The position numbers and the translations under genes are program-made. The notes beneath the pieces were generated by a model. It was not told the DNA's origin and did no database searches. It saw only the letters and a program-made list of their open reading frames with translations. Shown here piece after piece: positions 30,916 through 39,815 of a stretch of DNA of 49,061 nucleotides. Origin of the DNA: UMGS172 sp045637775 (GTDB lineage Bacteria > Bacillota > Clostridia > Oscillospirales > Acutalibacteraceae). The stretch lies in contig JAZUAC010000027.1 in assembly GCA_045637775.1 (NCBI GenBank), forward strand, positions 1 through 49,061, written 5' to 3'. Every line of letters begins with the position of its first letter. Within the stretch, counting starts at the first letter, position 1.

Positions 30916-33129
30916 ATGATAATTTTTAATGAGTCACATAACACCTTTACTCTTAACACCAAAAACACCACCTATCAAATGAAGGTTTCCGAGTTAGGTC
31001 ACCTTTTGCACCTGTATTATGGTGAAAAAATTGCCGATCCGGATGTGTCGTATTTGATACCGAGCGTCATCCGAAGCCATGAATCCAACCCTTCAGAAGC
31101 TGGCGAAAACCGTGTATACTCGCTTTGTGCCTATCCGCAGGAGTTTTCTTCTAACGATGTTGGCGACTACCGTGTCAGTTCGATAGAACTGGTTAATCCT
31201 GACGGAAGCTATGCTTTTGTAGGTAAATACCGTTCACACAAAATATACAAAGGTAAATACCGACTTTCCACTCTGCCCTGCTTGTTTGCATCAACCGATG
31301 AAGATGTTGAAACCCTTGAGATCGAGCTTATAGATGAAATCACAGGTGTTTCGGTAACACTTTACTACGGTGTTTTTGCCGAAAAGGATGTTATCACCCG
31401 TGCGGTTAAGCTCACCAACGGCAAAAAAGGCACTTTGCGTTTACAAAAGCTACTGTCAGCAAGCGTTGACTTTATGACCGATGATTTTGACATTATGCAC
31501 TTTTACGGCCACCACTATTTTGAGCGTCGACCTGAGCGTCACGCTTTAAAGCACGGTGTTTTTGAAATCGGTTCAACCCGTGGCTCATCAGGACATTTTC
31601 ATAATCCTTTTGCCATACTTTGCGACCGAAAAGCAAATGAAAACTGTGGCGATGCCTACGGTTTCCTCTTGATGTACAGCGGCAATTTTGAATTGTCGGC
31701 CGAGGTAGACGGTTATTCGCAAACCCGCATAGCCTTGGGTATAAATCACAAGCAGTTTGAATTCAAGCTGGATTGCTGTGAGTCGTTTGAAGCTCCCGAG
31801 GCGGTGCTGACCTTCTCTAAAGAGGGATTTTCAAAGCTTTCTCATAATTTCCATGACATTTTCCGCAACAACGCCTGCGACTCAAAATTCGTGAACTCCG
31901 AAAGACCCGTTATCCTCAACAGTTGGGAGCCTTTCCGCTTTACCTTTGACGAAGAAAAGCTGCTGAAAACCGCTGAATTGGGCAAAAAGCTCGGTGCTGA
32001 CCTGTTTGTGCTTGATGACGGTTGGTTCGGTCAGGGTGAATTTGCCCGTGACAATGAAAAGGCCGGTCTTGGAGATTGGACCGAAGACCCCAAGAAATTG
32101 CCCAACGGATTGAAAGGTCTTGCCGATAAGCTGCACGCAATGGGCTTAAAATTCGGACTTTGGTTTGAACCTGAAATGGTCAATGAAAACTCAAATCTTT
32201 ACAAAGCACATCCCGATTGGTGTCTTAAGGTGCCTGACCGTGCGCCCTCAAGAAGCCGTCATCAGTTGTGTCTTGACCTTGCCAACCCCGAGGTCACAGA
32301 TCATCTCATCAAAGCAATAAACACCGTACTTGACTTGGGCTGTATCGACTATGTTAAATGGGATTACAACCGTTATGTCTGCGATGTGTACAGTGCATGC
32401 TATCCTGCCGACCGTCAAGGTGAAATATACCACCGTTATGTTTTGGGACTTTACAAACTGCTTAACGGCATTGTCAAGACTCACCCCGATATTTTGTTTG
32501 AGGGCTGCAGTGGCGGCGGCGGAAGATTTGACGGTGCGATGCTGTGCTATCATCCGCAGATATGGTGCAGTGACAACACCGATGCCGAGTCGCGACTCAC
32601 AGTGCAGTACGGCACCTCGTTTGCATACCCTGTGAGCACAATGGGTGCTCATGTTTCGGCCTGCCCCAACAAAAAAACCAAAAGGGTGTTCCCTTGGGCG
32701 ACAAGAGCCGCCGTTGCTATGCACGGCACCTTTGGTTACGAGCTTGACCCCGCAAAAATGACCGATGAAGAAATGTCGGTATGTGCAGAGCAAACCGAGA
32801 TTTACCGCAAAAATCAAGAAATCATCTTCAGTGGTGACTATTATCGACTTTCCTCTTTTGATGACAGCGATATTTTCAGTGCATGGCAATTTGTTTCAAA
32901 GGACAAATCGCGCAGTCTTGTTTTCGCCGTAACCGAAGATATATCTATTCTTGACAAAAACTACTATGTACATCTTAAGGGGCTCGATCCTGAAAAGATA
33001 TATCGCGTAAAAGGCAACAACACCGACCTTGCCTTAAGCGGTAAAACTTTGGATAAAATCGGCTTACTTTTACCCCACACCGTACCGCCCTTTACCTCAT
33101 TCATTTTTGAAATTGAGACTGTAAAATAA
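30916..33129 (+). CDS. Alpha-galactosidase, GH36
   Basis: A full-length 737-residue GH36 enzyme. It has an N-terminal beta-sandwich domain, then the TIM barrel with FVLDDGWFGQ, FGLWFEPEMVN, IDYVKWDYNR (Asp nucleophile near 481), CSGGGGRFDGAML and CSDNTDAESR (Asp acid/base near 551). It hydrolyses terminal alpha-1,6-galactosides such as melibiose and raffinose-type sugars. It has no signal peptide, so it works on imported oligosaccharides. AAAGGA precedes the ATG. No transporter or regulator is adjacent, so it appears to be a single-gene unit. Confidence 0.96.
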   Translation: MIIFNESHNTFTLNTKNTTYQMKVSELGHLLHLYYGEKIADPDVSYLIPSVIRSHESNPSEAGENRVYSLCAYPQEFSSNDVGDYRVSSIELVNPDGSYAFVGKYRSHKIYKGKYRLSTLPCLFASTDEDVETLEIELIDEITGVSVTLYYGVFAEKDVITRAVKLTNGKKGTLRLQKLLSASVDFMTDDFDIMHFYGHHYFERRPERHALKHGVFEIGSTRGSSGHFHNPFAILCDRKANENCGDAYGFLLMYSGNFELSAEVDGYSQTRIALGINHKQFEFKLDCCESFEAPEAVLTFSKEGFSKLSHNFHDIFRNNACDSKFVNSERPVILNSWEPFRFTFDEEKLLKTAELGKKLGADLFVLDDGWFGQGEFARDNEKAGLGDWTEDPKKLPNGLKGLADKLHAMGLKFGLWFEPEMVNENSNLYKAHPDWCLKVPDRAPSRSRHQLCLDLANPEVTDHLIKAINTVLDLGCIDYVKWDYNRYVCDVYSACYPADRQGEIYHRYVLGLYKLLNGIVKTHPDILFEGCSGGGGRFDGAMLCYHPQIWCSDNTDAESRLTVQYGTSFAYPVSTMGAHVSACPNKKTKRVFPWATRAAVAMHGTFGYELDPAKMTDEEMSVCAEQTEIYRKNQEIIFSGDYYRLSSFDDSDIFSAWQFVSKDKSRSLVFAVTEDISILDKNYYVHLKGLDPEKIYRVKGNNTDLALSGKTLDKIGLLLPHTVPPFTSFIFEIETVK

Positions 33130-33159
33130 GGTCAAACTAACCACTCCATGCACAAGTAA

Positions 33160-33259
33160 GTAGGGGCGCATCACGATGCGCCCGCGGGCCAGTCATGGAT
33201 CGGCCCTATCTCCCCCTCCGTCACGGCCATGCCGTGACACCTCCCTCGTCAGCGGGAGG
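33160..33259. repeat. Composite palindromic intergenic repeat (family A, copy 1, plus GTAG-hairpin)
   Basis: Two blocks. First GTAG followed by the hairpin GGGCGCAT/ATGCGCCC and a GGGCC/GGCCC pair (33160-33206). Second a pair of hairpins, GTCACGGC/GCCGTGAC and CCTCCC/GGGAGG (33220-33259). The second block is the inverse-orientation relative of the repeat at 36293-36341. A GTAG at the foot of a hairpin is typical of REP elements mobilised by RAYT transposases. The rest of the 206-base spacer holds only a terminator. Confidence 0.7.
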
Positions 33260-33282
33260 TTCTTTGCTTTACTGAATACACA

Positions 33283-33317
33283 AAAACCGTCCGAGAGTAA
33301 AACTTTCGGACGGTTTT
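33283..33317. terminator. Bidirectional terminator, end of the arg operon
   Basis: A 12-bp perfect stem (AAAACCGTCCGA with TCGGACGGTTTT), 18 bases after the argF stop and facing the alpha-galactosidase gene from the other side. Confidence 0.9.
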
Positions 33318-33335
33318 AATTATGATATAAAGATA

Positions 33336-34247
33336 TTATTTCTTGTCACCCATGGTGAGAACAAGAACAGCCTTTTGTGCGTGCAGACGGTTTTCGGCCT
33401 CGTCAAAAATCTCGTCGGCATGCTTTTCAAAGGTTTCGGCGGTGATTTCCTCACCGCGATGTGCAGGCAGGCAATGCATGACCATTGCATCCTTGTGAGC
33501 AAGTGCCATAAACTCCTCGTTTACCTGATAAGACTTAAAGACCTTTTCTCTTTCGGCCTTTTCGTCCTCCTGACCCATGGATGCCCAAACATCGGTATAA
33601 ACTGCATCGGAATCCTTAACTGCGGCGGCAATATCATCGGTGCAGGTGAACTTGCCGTTTTCTGCAGCCCACTTCATAATGTCGGCATCGGGCTCGTAAC
33701 CCTTGGGACAAGCAACAGCGACCTCCATACCGGTCTTGATACCGCCAACGATAAGCGAGTTGGCCATATTGTTACCGTCACCAACAAAGGTGAGCTTCAA
33801 GCCTTTAAGCTCGCCCTTATGCTCACGAATGGTCATAAGGTCGGCAAGAACCTGACAGGGATGGCAATAGTCGGTAAGACCGTTGATTATGGGGATAGAA
33901 CCGTACTTTGCCAAGTCCTCAACCTCTTGCTGGGCAAAGGTACGAATCATAATACCGTCAAGATAACGGGAAAGTACGCGTGCAGTGTCCTCAACGGGTT
34001 CGCCGCGACCAATCTGAAGGTCACGAGAGCTCAAGAACATTGCCTGACCGCCCAAGTGGTACATACCGGTTTCAAACGAAACGCGGGTACGGGTGGACGA
34101 TTTCTGGAAAATCATACCCAAGGTCTTGCCCTTCAAATAACGGTGGTCAACACCGTGCTTCTGATCGTATTTCAACTGATCGGCGAGGTTCAAAATCTCC
34201 TCGATTTCGGCGGGTGAAAGGTCACCCAATTTCAAAAGATGCTTCAT
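33336..34247 (-). CDS. argF: Ornithine carbamoyltransferase
   Basis: A 303-residue enzyme forming citrulline from ornithine and carbamoyl phosphate. Carbamoyl-phosphate motif Ser50-Thr-Arg-Thr-Arg (SSTRTRVSFETG), HPCQVLADL near residue 128, ornithine-loop region DVWASMGQE and HCLPAHRGEE near 262 identify OTCase rather than aspartate carbamoyltransferase. It overlaps the argD stop by four bases (ATGA). It is the last gene of the arginine operon, whose order argC-J-B-D-F makes the biosynthetic role clear. Confidence 0.97.
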   Translation of the reverse strand: MKHLLKLGDLSPAEIEEILNLADQLKYDQKHGVDHRYLKGKTLGMIFQKSSTRTRVSFETGMYHLGGQAMFLSSRDLQIGRGEPVEDTARVLSRYLDGIMIRTFAQQEVEDLAKYGSIPIINGLTDYCHPCQVLADLMTIREHKGELKGLKLTFVGDGNNMANSLIVGGIKTGMEVAVACPKGYEPDADIMKWAAENGKFTCTDDIAAAVKDSDAVYTDVWASMGQEDEKAEREKVFKSYQVNEEFMALAHKDAMVMHCLPAHRGEEITAETFEKHADEIFDEAENRLHAQKAVLVLTMGDKK

Positions 34248-35407
34248 TTTTCAATAATCTCCTTTAAAATTTCAAGTGCTGTATCCAACTGGTTATAAGT
34301 GATGTTAAGCGGCGGCAACATACGAAGCTTGGTCTTGGCGGTGAGTATCAGTACACCGTTTTCAAGGCAAGCAACTGCCAACTCTTTAGCGGGCTTTTCG
34401 GTTTCAATACCTATCATAAGTCCAAGTCCCGAAACCGACTTGACTCCCTTAATATTCAACAACTTTTCTTTTATATATTCGGCCTTTTCGGTGACCTCTT
34501 TAAGTAAAGCGTCATCAACACGCTCAACTATCGAGATAGCACCTGCACAAACGGCAGGGTTGCCGCCAAAGGTTGAACCGTGGTCACTAGCACCCAAGGT
34601 GAACTCAACCTTAGAACCTAGCAAGCAGGCACCGATGGGCAATCCGCCACCAAGACCCTTGGCTGTGGTAAGAATATCGGGCAAAAGGCCAAAATGCTCA
34701 CAAGCAAAATACTTACCTGTTCTGCCGTTACCGGTCTGCACCTCGTCGGCAATAATGAGGAATCCATATTTTTCGGCGGCACACTTAATGCAATCAACAA
34801 ACTCTTTTTCAAGAGCGTTGACACCGCCCTCACCCTGAACAAGCTCAATCATAACGGCGGCGGTATCATCACCGACAAGTGACATCAACTGCTCGCAGTT
34901 ATTGGCCTCGCAATACTCAAAGCCTTGGGGGAAGGGACCAAAGTCCTTATGGAAAACATCCTGACCCGTGGCCGCAAGGGTTGTAACGGTGCGTCCGTGG
35001 AAGGAGTTTACCAAGGTGATAATCTTACCCTCGCGTCCCTCGTGGTTATCAGAATAATACTTTCTTGCAGTTTTTATAGCACATTCGTTAGCCTCGGCAC
35101 CCGAATTTCCGAAAAACACCTTTTTCATGCCCGATTTTTGGCACAACAACTCGGCCAAACGGGCGCAAGGCTCGGTATAATAAAGGTTAGAGGTGTGCTG
35201 GATAAGTCCAAGCTGAGCAATAACGGCGTTTTTCCATTCATCGTCAGCCGCACCAAAGGTGTTGACCGCAATACCGCTGCCCAAATCTATATACTTTTTG
35301 CCGTTCACATCGTACAGTTCAGCACCCTTGCCGCTAACCAGTTCGACATCAAAACGGCCGTATGTATTGGCTACATACTGTTTGTCTTTATCTTTAAAAC
35401 TCAACAT
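34244..35407 (-). CDS. argD: Acetylornithine aminotransferase
   Basis: A 387-residue class III PLP aminotransferase converting N-acetylglutamate semialdehyde to N-acetylornithine. GNSGAEANECAIKTAR, SFHGRT, Asp221 in IIADEVQTGNGRTG and the Schiff-base Lys250 in TTAKGLGGGLPIGA are all present. It lies four bases from argB and overlaps argF, so it is translationally coupled. Family length and context support argD over ornithine or GABA aminotransferases. Confidence 0.97.
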   Translation of the reverse strand: MLSFKDKDKQYVANTYGRFDVELVSGKGAELYDVNGKKYIDLGSGIAVNTFGAADDEWKNAVIAQLGLIQHTSNLYYTEPCARLAELLCQKSGMKKVFFGNSGAEANECAIKTARKYYSDNHEGREGKIITLVNSFHGRTVTTLAATGQDVFHKDFGPFPQGFEYCEANNCEQLMSLVGDDTAAVMIELVQGEGGVNALEKEFVDCIKCAAEKYGFLIIADEVQTGNGRTGKYFACEHFGLLPDILTTAKGLGGGLPIGACLLGSKVEFTLGASDHGSTFGGNPAVCAGAISIVERVDDALLKEVTEKAEYIKEKLLNIKGVKSVSGLGLMIGIETEKPAKELAVACLENGVLILTAKTKLRMLPPLNITYNQLDTALEILKEIIEK

Positions 35408-35411
35408 ATTA

Positions 35412-36266
35412 TCAACCTACAAACATAGTACCGATACCTTCATCGGTCAGAGTTTCAATCAAAATTGCGTGAGGAATGCGTCCGTCAATGATAAATACCT
35501 TCTGAACACCCTGACGGATAGCATCGATACAACATTCAACCTTGGGAATCATACCGCCCTGGATAACACCCGAACGAATAAGGGTGGTAGCCTCGCTGAC
35601 GTTGATCTTTTTGATAAGCGAATCGGGGTCATCCTTATCCCTCATAAGACCCGAAATATCGGTCATCGAAATGAAACTTTCGGCCTTGAGCTCGCCTGCA
35701 ATTCTTGCAGCGGCAGTATCGGCATTGATGTTGTAAACATTGCCCTCATCATCGCAACCAACGGTTGAAATTACGGGGATGTAACCCTTTTCAAGAAGGT
35801 CAAGAATGGGGGTGGTATCAACGCCTGTAATCTCACCGACATAGCCGTGAACATCGTCCAACTTTTCGGCCTTGATCATCTGTCCGTCAAGTCCGCAAAG
35901 GCCAACAGCCTTACCACCGACTGTGCCGATAAGATTTACAAGGTCCTTGTTGGTCTTACCTGCAAGCACCATCTGAACAATCTCAACGGTTTCGGCATCG
36001 GTCACACGAAGTCCGTCTTTGAAAACCGACTCCTTGCCAATTTTTTTGAGCATTCCCGAAATTTCGGGACCGCCGCCGTGAACCAAAACAACCTTGACAC
36101 CGATAAGCGACATCAACACGATGTCGTGCATAACTGCCGACTTGAGTTGATCATCTATCATGGCATTGCCGCCGTATTTTACAACGACGATCTTGCCGGA
36201 ATATTTTTGAATATAAGGCAGAGCCTCGGTTAAAATCTGGGCTCTTTGAGCGTTATTTATTTCCAT
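35412..36266 (-). CDS. argB: Acetylglutamate kinase
   Basis: A 284-residue amino-acid kinase. VVKYGGNAM at the N-terminus, VVLVHGGGPEIS, NINADTAAARIAGEL and the ISMTDISGLM strand are characteristic. The N-terminal helix (ITEALPYIQKY) is the extension found in hexameric, arginine-inhibited acetylglutamate kinases, so feedback inhibition by arginine is likely. The 85-base gap to the upstream argJ gene holds a palindromic repeat. The ribosome binding site is weak (AGGACGG). Confidence 0.97.
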   Translation of the reverse strand: MEINNAQRAQILTEALPYIQKYSGKIVVVKYGGNAMIDDQLKSAVMHDIVLMSLIGVKVVLVHGGGPEISGMLKKIGKESVFKDGLRVTDAETVEIVQMVLAGKTNKDLVNLIGTVGGKAVGLCGLDGQMIKAEKLDDVHGYVGEITGVDTTPILDLLEKGYIPVISTVGCDDEGNVYNINADTAAARIAGELKAESFISMTDISGLMRDKDDPDSLIKKINVSEATTLIRSGVIQGGMIPKVECCIDAIRQGVQKVFIIDGRIPHAILIETLTDEGIGTMFVG

Positions 36267-36292
36267 TATTTAATTACCGTCCTTGTTATTTT

Positions 36293-36341
36293 GCCTCCCT
36301 TGTCAAAGGGAGGGGGACCGCCGAATGGCGGTGGAGGGATT
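36293..36341. repeat. Palindromic intergenic repeat inside the arg operon (family A, copy 2)
   Basis: Two adjacent hairpins, CCTCCCTT/AAGGGAGG and ACCGCC/GGCGGT, followed by GGAGGGATT. The layout matches the inverse of the block at 33220-33259 with different bases in the stems but pairing kept. It lies in the argJ-argB spacer and will be transcribed. Confidence 0.75.
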
Positions 36342-36351
36342 CACCGCTTAA

Positions 36352-37569
36352 TCAGGTTCTGTAATCACCGTTGATTTTTACATAATCGTATGTAAGGTCG
36401 CAACCCCAAGCGGTGGCTTTTGCGTCACCCGAATCAAGAGTGACGTTTATTTTAATTTCTTCTTTAAGCAAAATCTCTTTTGCGATTTCCTCGCTGAAAT
36501 CAACACCTGCACCGTTGCGGCAAACCTCAATCTTGCCTGCCTCGGACTCGAAGAAAACGCCAACCTTATTAACATCAAGGTCTGCACCGCTGTAACCGAT
36601 AGCGCAAAGCACACGACCCCAGTTGGCATCGGCACCAAAGATAGCAGCCTTCAAGAGCGAAGAACAAGCAACCGACTTGGCAACGGTCTTTGCAATTTCC
36701 TTGGTTTCGGCACCGCTGACATTGACCTCAATAAGTCTTGTTGCGCCTTCACCGTCACGAGCAATCATTCTGCAAAGGTAAGAGGTCACTGCAAACAAAG
36801 CTTCACAAAATGCTTTATAGCCTTCAGAATCAACGCTGTCAATGACATCGTTTTCGGCCATACCGTTGGCCATTACACAACACATATCGTTGGTCGAGGT
36901 ATCACCGTCAACGCTAACCATATTGAACGAATCCTGAACGTCGGCACTCAAAGCCTTTTGCAAAACCTCGGGAGCGATATTTACATCCGAAGTGATGAAA
37001 ACAAGCATGGTTGCCATGTTGGGGTGAATCATACCCGAGCCCTTGGCAATACCGCCAATTGTACACTCCTTGCCGCCAACATTGAACTTGTAAGCAATTT
37101 CCTTAACGCGGGTATCGGTAGTCATGATACCCTCTGCGGCACGCAAACTGCCGTCAGCCGTGAGGTCGTTTACAAGTGCCTCCATACCGTTGGCGATAGG
37201 TTTAATATCCAAAGGCTGACCGATAACACCGGTGGATGCTACGATAACATCGGTGGCATCGACACCTGTAAACTGCTCGGTCAAACTGCACATAGCCTCG
37301 GCAATTTCGATACCGTTGGCATTGCAGGTGTTAGCGTTACCGCTGTTGCAGATAACCGCCTGAGCGTATCCATCAGCAATATTCTGCTTGGTTACGGTGA
37401 TGGGAGCGCCCTTTACAAGGTTGGTTGTATAGGTTGCGGCTGCTGAAGCCTTGACCTCACTCACAATAAGAGCCAAATCTCTCTTAGATTTATTCTTTCT
37501 GATTCCGCAGTGAACACCTGCTGCTTTAAATCCCTTTGCGGCACAAATTCCGCCTTCAACTTTAATCAT
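36352..37569 (-). CDS. argJ: Bifunctional ornithine acetyltransferase / N-acetylglutamate synthase
   Basis: A 405-residue ArgJ precursor that self-cleaves into alpha and beta chains at Thr187 in HPNMATMLVF. It transfers acetyl from acetylornithine to glutamate, which closes the acetyl cycle, so no argA or argE is needed. CNSGNANTC and the C-terminal DLTYDYVKINGDYRT end are standard. GAAGGGA precedes the ATG. Whether it is mono- or bifunctional cannot be told from sequence alone. Confidence 0.97.
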   Translation of the reverse strand: MIKVEGGICAAKGFKAAGVHCGIRKNKSKRDLALIVSEVKASAAATYTTNLVKGAPITVTKQNIADGYAQAVICNSGNANTCNANGIEIAEAMCSLTEQFTGVDATDVIVASTGVIGQPLDIKPIANGMEALVNDLTADGSLRAAEGIMTTDTRVKEIAYKFNVGGKECTIGGIAKGSGMIHPNMATMLVFITSDVNIAPEVLQKALSADVQDSFNMVSVDGDTSTNDMCCVMANGMAENDVIDSVDSEGYKAFCEALFAVTSYLCRMIARDGEGATRLIEVNVSGAETKEIAKTVAKSVACSSLLKAAIFGADANWGRVLCAIGYSGADLDVNKVGVFFESEAGKIEVCRNGAGVDFSEEIAKEILLKEEIKINVTLDSGDAKATAWGCDLTYDYVKINGDYRT

Positions 37570-37587
37570 TTTAATCCCTTCACTTTC

Positions 37588-38520
37588 TTAAAGGTCGAGC
37601 CCCTCGGTTTCATCAAAACCGAGCATTATATTCATACACTGGACGGCAGCGCCCGAAGCACCCTTGCCCAAATTATCAAATCTTGCCGATACGGTGAAGC
37701 GTTCCTCATTACCTGTGACAAAAATCTGCATATTATCTTTGCCCGAGAGGTTGTTTGAACCAAGCATTGCAGCCTTTTCTCCGTTTATATCCGAAACATC
37801 TATGAACTTTTTACCGCTGTACTTGTTTATGTAAGCTTGCTTCACGGCCTCAATACCGCCTTTGACCCCAGAGCCAAAGAACGGAACGGTTACAAGCATA
37901 CCGCTGTAATAGTCGTCAACTATCGGTGAGAACACCGGCTTATTGTCGAGCTTTGAAATGGCGGCCATTTCGGGCAAATGCTTGTGGCTTTGACCTAAAG
38001 CATAAACGCGTGCACTATAAAGCTCATTGCCCTTATCGTCACCCTCATATTCGGCAATCATCTTCTTGCCGCCACCCGAATAACCGGTCAGAGAAAAGCA
38101 GGTAACAAGTGCATCGTGCGGTAAAACGCCTGCCTCGGTCAAAGGTGCTACAATCGCATTGAATCCGCTTGCGTGACAACCGGGAACTGCAACTCGCTTT
38201 GCGGTGGGCAATTTTTGTGCCAAATCATCATACAACTCGGGGAAACCATAGACCCAATCGGGATTGGTTCGGTGCGCAGTTGATGTATCGATAATTCGGA
38301 CATTCTCGTTTTCGACCATGGACACAGCCTCAATAGCGGCGGCATCGGGCAAGCAAAGAAAAGCAACATCGCAAGCGTTCAGATATTTCTTTCGCTCATC
38401 TGGATCTTTGCGCAATTCTTCGGGGATAAGCATAAGCTCAATATCCTGTCTGCCACTCAAACGGTCGATAATTCGAAGACCTGTTGTGCCCTCTCGTCCG
38501 TCAATAAAAACCTTATACAT
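37588..38520 (-). CDS. argC: N-acetyl-gamma-glutamyl-phosphate reductase (type 2 ArgC)
   Basis: A 310-residue dehydrogenase. YKVFIDGREGTTGLRI replaces the usual nucleotide-binding loop of long ArgC, and the short length and PGCHASGF active site with Cys115 are typical of the type 2 group. It reduces acetylglutamyl phosphate to the semialdehyde with NADPH. GGAGG lies 7 bases before the chosen ATG; the six upstream residues in frame are not supported. It is the first gene of the operon. Confidence 0.95.
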   Translation of the reverse strand: MYKVFIDGREGTTGLRIIDRLSGRQDIELMLIPEELRKDPDERKKYLNACDVAFLCLPDAAAIEAVSMVENENVRIIDTSTAHRTNPDWVYGFPELYDDLAQKLPTAKRVAVPGCHASGFNAIVAPLTEAGVLPHDALVTCFSLTGYSGGGKKMIAEYEGDDKGNELYSARVYALGQSHKHLPEMAAISKLDNKPVFSPIVDDYYSGMLVTVPFFGSGVKGGIEAVKQAYINKYSGKKFIDVSDINGEKAAMLGSNNLSGKDNMQIFVTGNEERFTVSARFDNLGKGASGAAVQCMNIMLGFDETEGLDL

Positions 38521-38569
38521 AACGGCACCTCCGTGCAATAAAAATTCTACGGCATTTTAACAGTAAATA

Positions 38570-38597
38570 ATTATACACAAAAAATGAATAAAATCAA
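38570..38597 (-). promoter_or_regulatory. Sigma-A promoter for the arginine operon
   Basis: On the minus strand TTGATT (38592-38597), 16 bases, TATAAT (38570-38575), giving a leader of about 43 bases before argC. Confidence 0.7.
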
Positions 38598-38749
38598 GTC
38601 TTTTTTAAAAATTTATTTATATTGCCAAAATCCCATAAAAATTGCCCCTGTATATGTAGAAAAACAACAAAATCCGTAAAATCAAAGAGCTGATGCAAGG
38701 TTTTGACTTATATTGCAACCAAAACGTTTATACATTATTTTCGCATAAT

Positions 38750-38767
38750 TATGCATTAAAATGTATA
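38750..38767. promoter_or_regulatory. Candidate ArgR (ARG-box-like) operator
   Basis: TATGCATTAAAATGTATA is an 18-base partial palindrome that fits the ARG-box pattern TNTGNATWWWWATNCANA except at a few positions. Related half-sites (TTTATACATT and GCATAATTATGC) lie just upstream. It sits 175 bases upstream of the argC promoter, which is far for a repressor, so it may instead serve the divergent gene. The rest of the 458-base spacer is AT-rich with nothing else recognised. Confidence 0.35.
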
Positions 38768-38891
38768 CACGTTTGCGCTTCGCTTTGTGATTTTCTTATA
38801 ATCACAGTTTTAGCAACGGCTTTTTAGCCAAATATTTGATATATTACTGTTAAAAATATGTAAATAAACAGTAACAGAATGCGGGTCGCTG

Positions 38892-38920
38892 TTTACTTTT
38901 CAAAAATAACATGGTATAAT
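38892..38920 (+). promoter_or_regulatory. Extended -10 promoter for the DUF975-like gene
   Basis: TTTACT (38892-38897), 17 bases, TGG-TATAAT (38915-38920). Confidence 0.65.
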
Positions 38921-38978
38921 CTGAAGGTGATATAGTTTGATAAGCAATAAAAGAAAAAATTCACTTGGGAGGACAGTA

Positions 38979-39815
38979 ATGCAACCCACCTTTGCTGAAA
39001 TAAAATATGCCGCCAAAGCTTCGATGAAGCACCGTTGGGCAGAAGGTATTGCCGTTTCGTTTGTCTTTGCTGCAACTGCGCTGCTTGATATTTTGATGCA
39101 ATATATGCTAATGGTTATTTTTAAGGTGACTAATGTCTGGTCACCCTTCACGCCTACCGACCTACCGTTATACAGTGTTGTTGCAAGTGTTGGAATAACC
39201 GTTTTTTCGGCGCTTTTCAGCCTTTGTGTCATGTTCCCGCTTATATTCGGCGTTATGCGTTGGTTTTGGATGGTGACGGGCGGAAGCGACCCCGATGTCG
39301 GCGAAATATTTCACTTTTTCTCCGAACCGAAAAAGTTCTTTAAATCGTTCAAAATTTCCATCGGTATTTATTTGAGGTTGGTTATTGGCACTGTGGTGTG
39401 TTTTCTGCCATATATTCTTATGTCAATATTTACCCAACCCGATATTTACAATGAATTAGGCTTTGATATGCCCATTGTAATGGAAAGTCTCAACTCGGTT
39501 GTCGGAATACTTGAATTTTTAGGATTTGCCGCTTTGGTACTCTGGGTGAGTTCTTTTGCTTTGTTTTACTCAGTATTGTTTTACGAGCCCGACCTTTCGG
39601 CACACAAAACCATCAAAAAAGCCACCAAAATGTCACGCGGGTTGCGCTTTAACTTTGTGACATTTGTTTTAAGCTTTTTCGGTTGGTTTATACTGTCGTT
39701 TTTTATTCTTCCATTACTTTTTGTTGCACCGTATTTTCTGTCGTCGCTTGCCGTTTACGGACGTGAAGCATATCGCGCAGCACAACATCGTTTTTCAACT
39801 TCGCGTTCTGAATAA
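38979..39815 (+). CDS. DUF975-like polytopic membrane protein
   Basis: A 278-residue membrane protein with about six hydrophobic segments. The first soluble part AAKASMKHRWAEGIAVSF and the amphipathic segment HKTIKKATKMSRGLRFNFVTF resemble DUF975/YciC-type proteins, which have no firm function. GGGAGG lies 7 bases before the ATG. Its last 61 bases overlap the 3' end of the convergent zinc phospholipase-like gene. Confidence 0.7.
   Translation: MQPTFAEIKYAAKASMKHRWAEGIAVSFVFAATALLDILMQYMLMVIFKVTNVWSPFTPTDLPLYSVVASVGITVFSALFSLCVMFPLIFGVMRWFWMVTGGSDPDVGEIFHFFSEPKKFFKSFKISIGIYLRLVIGTVVCFLPYILMSIFTQPDIYNELGFDMPIVMESLNSVVGILEFLGFAALVLWVSSFALFYSVLFYEPDLSAHKTIKKATKMSRGLRFNFVTFVLSFFGWFILSFFILPLLFVAPYFLSSLAVYGREAYRAAQHRFSTSRSE

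Noticed and set aside
33375..34217. A 280-codon open frame on the plus strand inside argF
   Set aside because: It is the antisense shadow of argF, whose whole length matches ornithine carbamoyltransferase.
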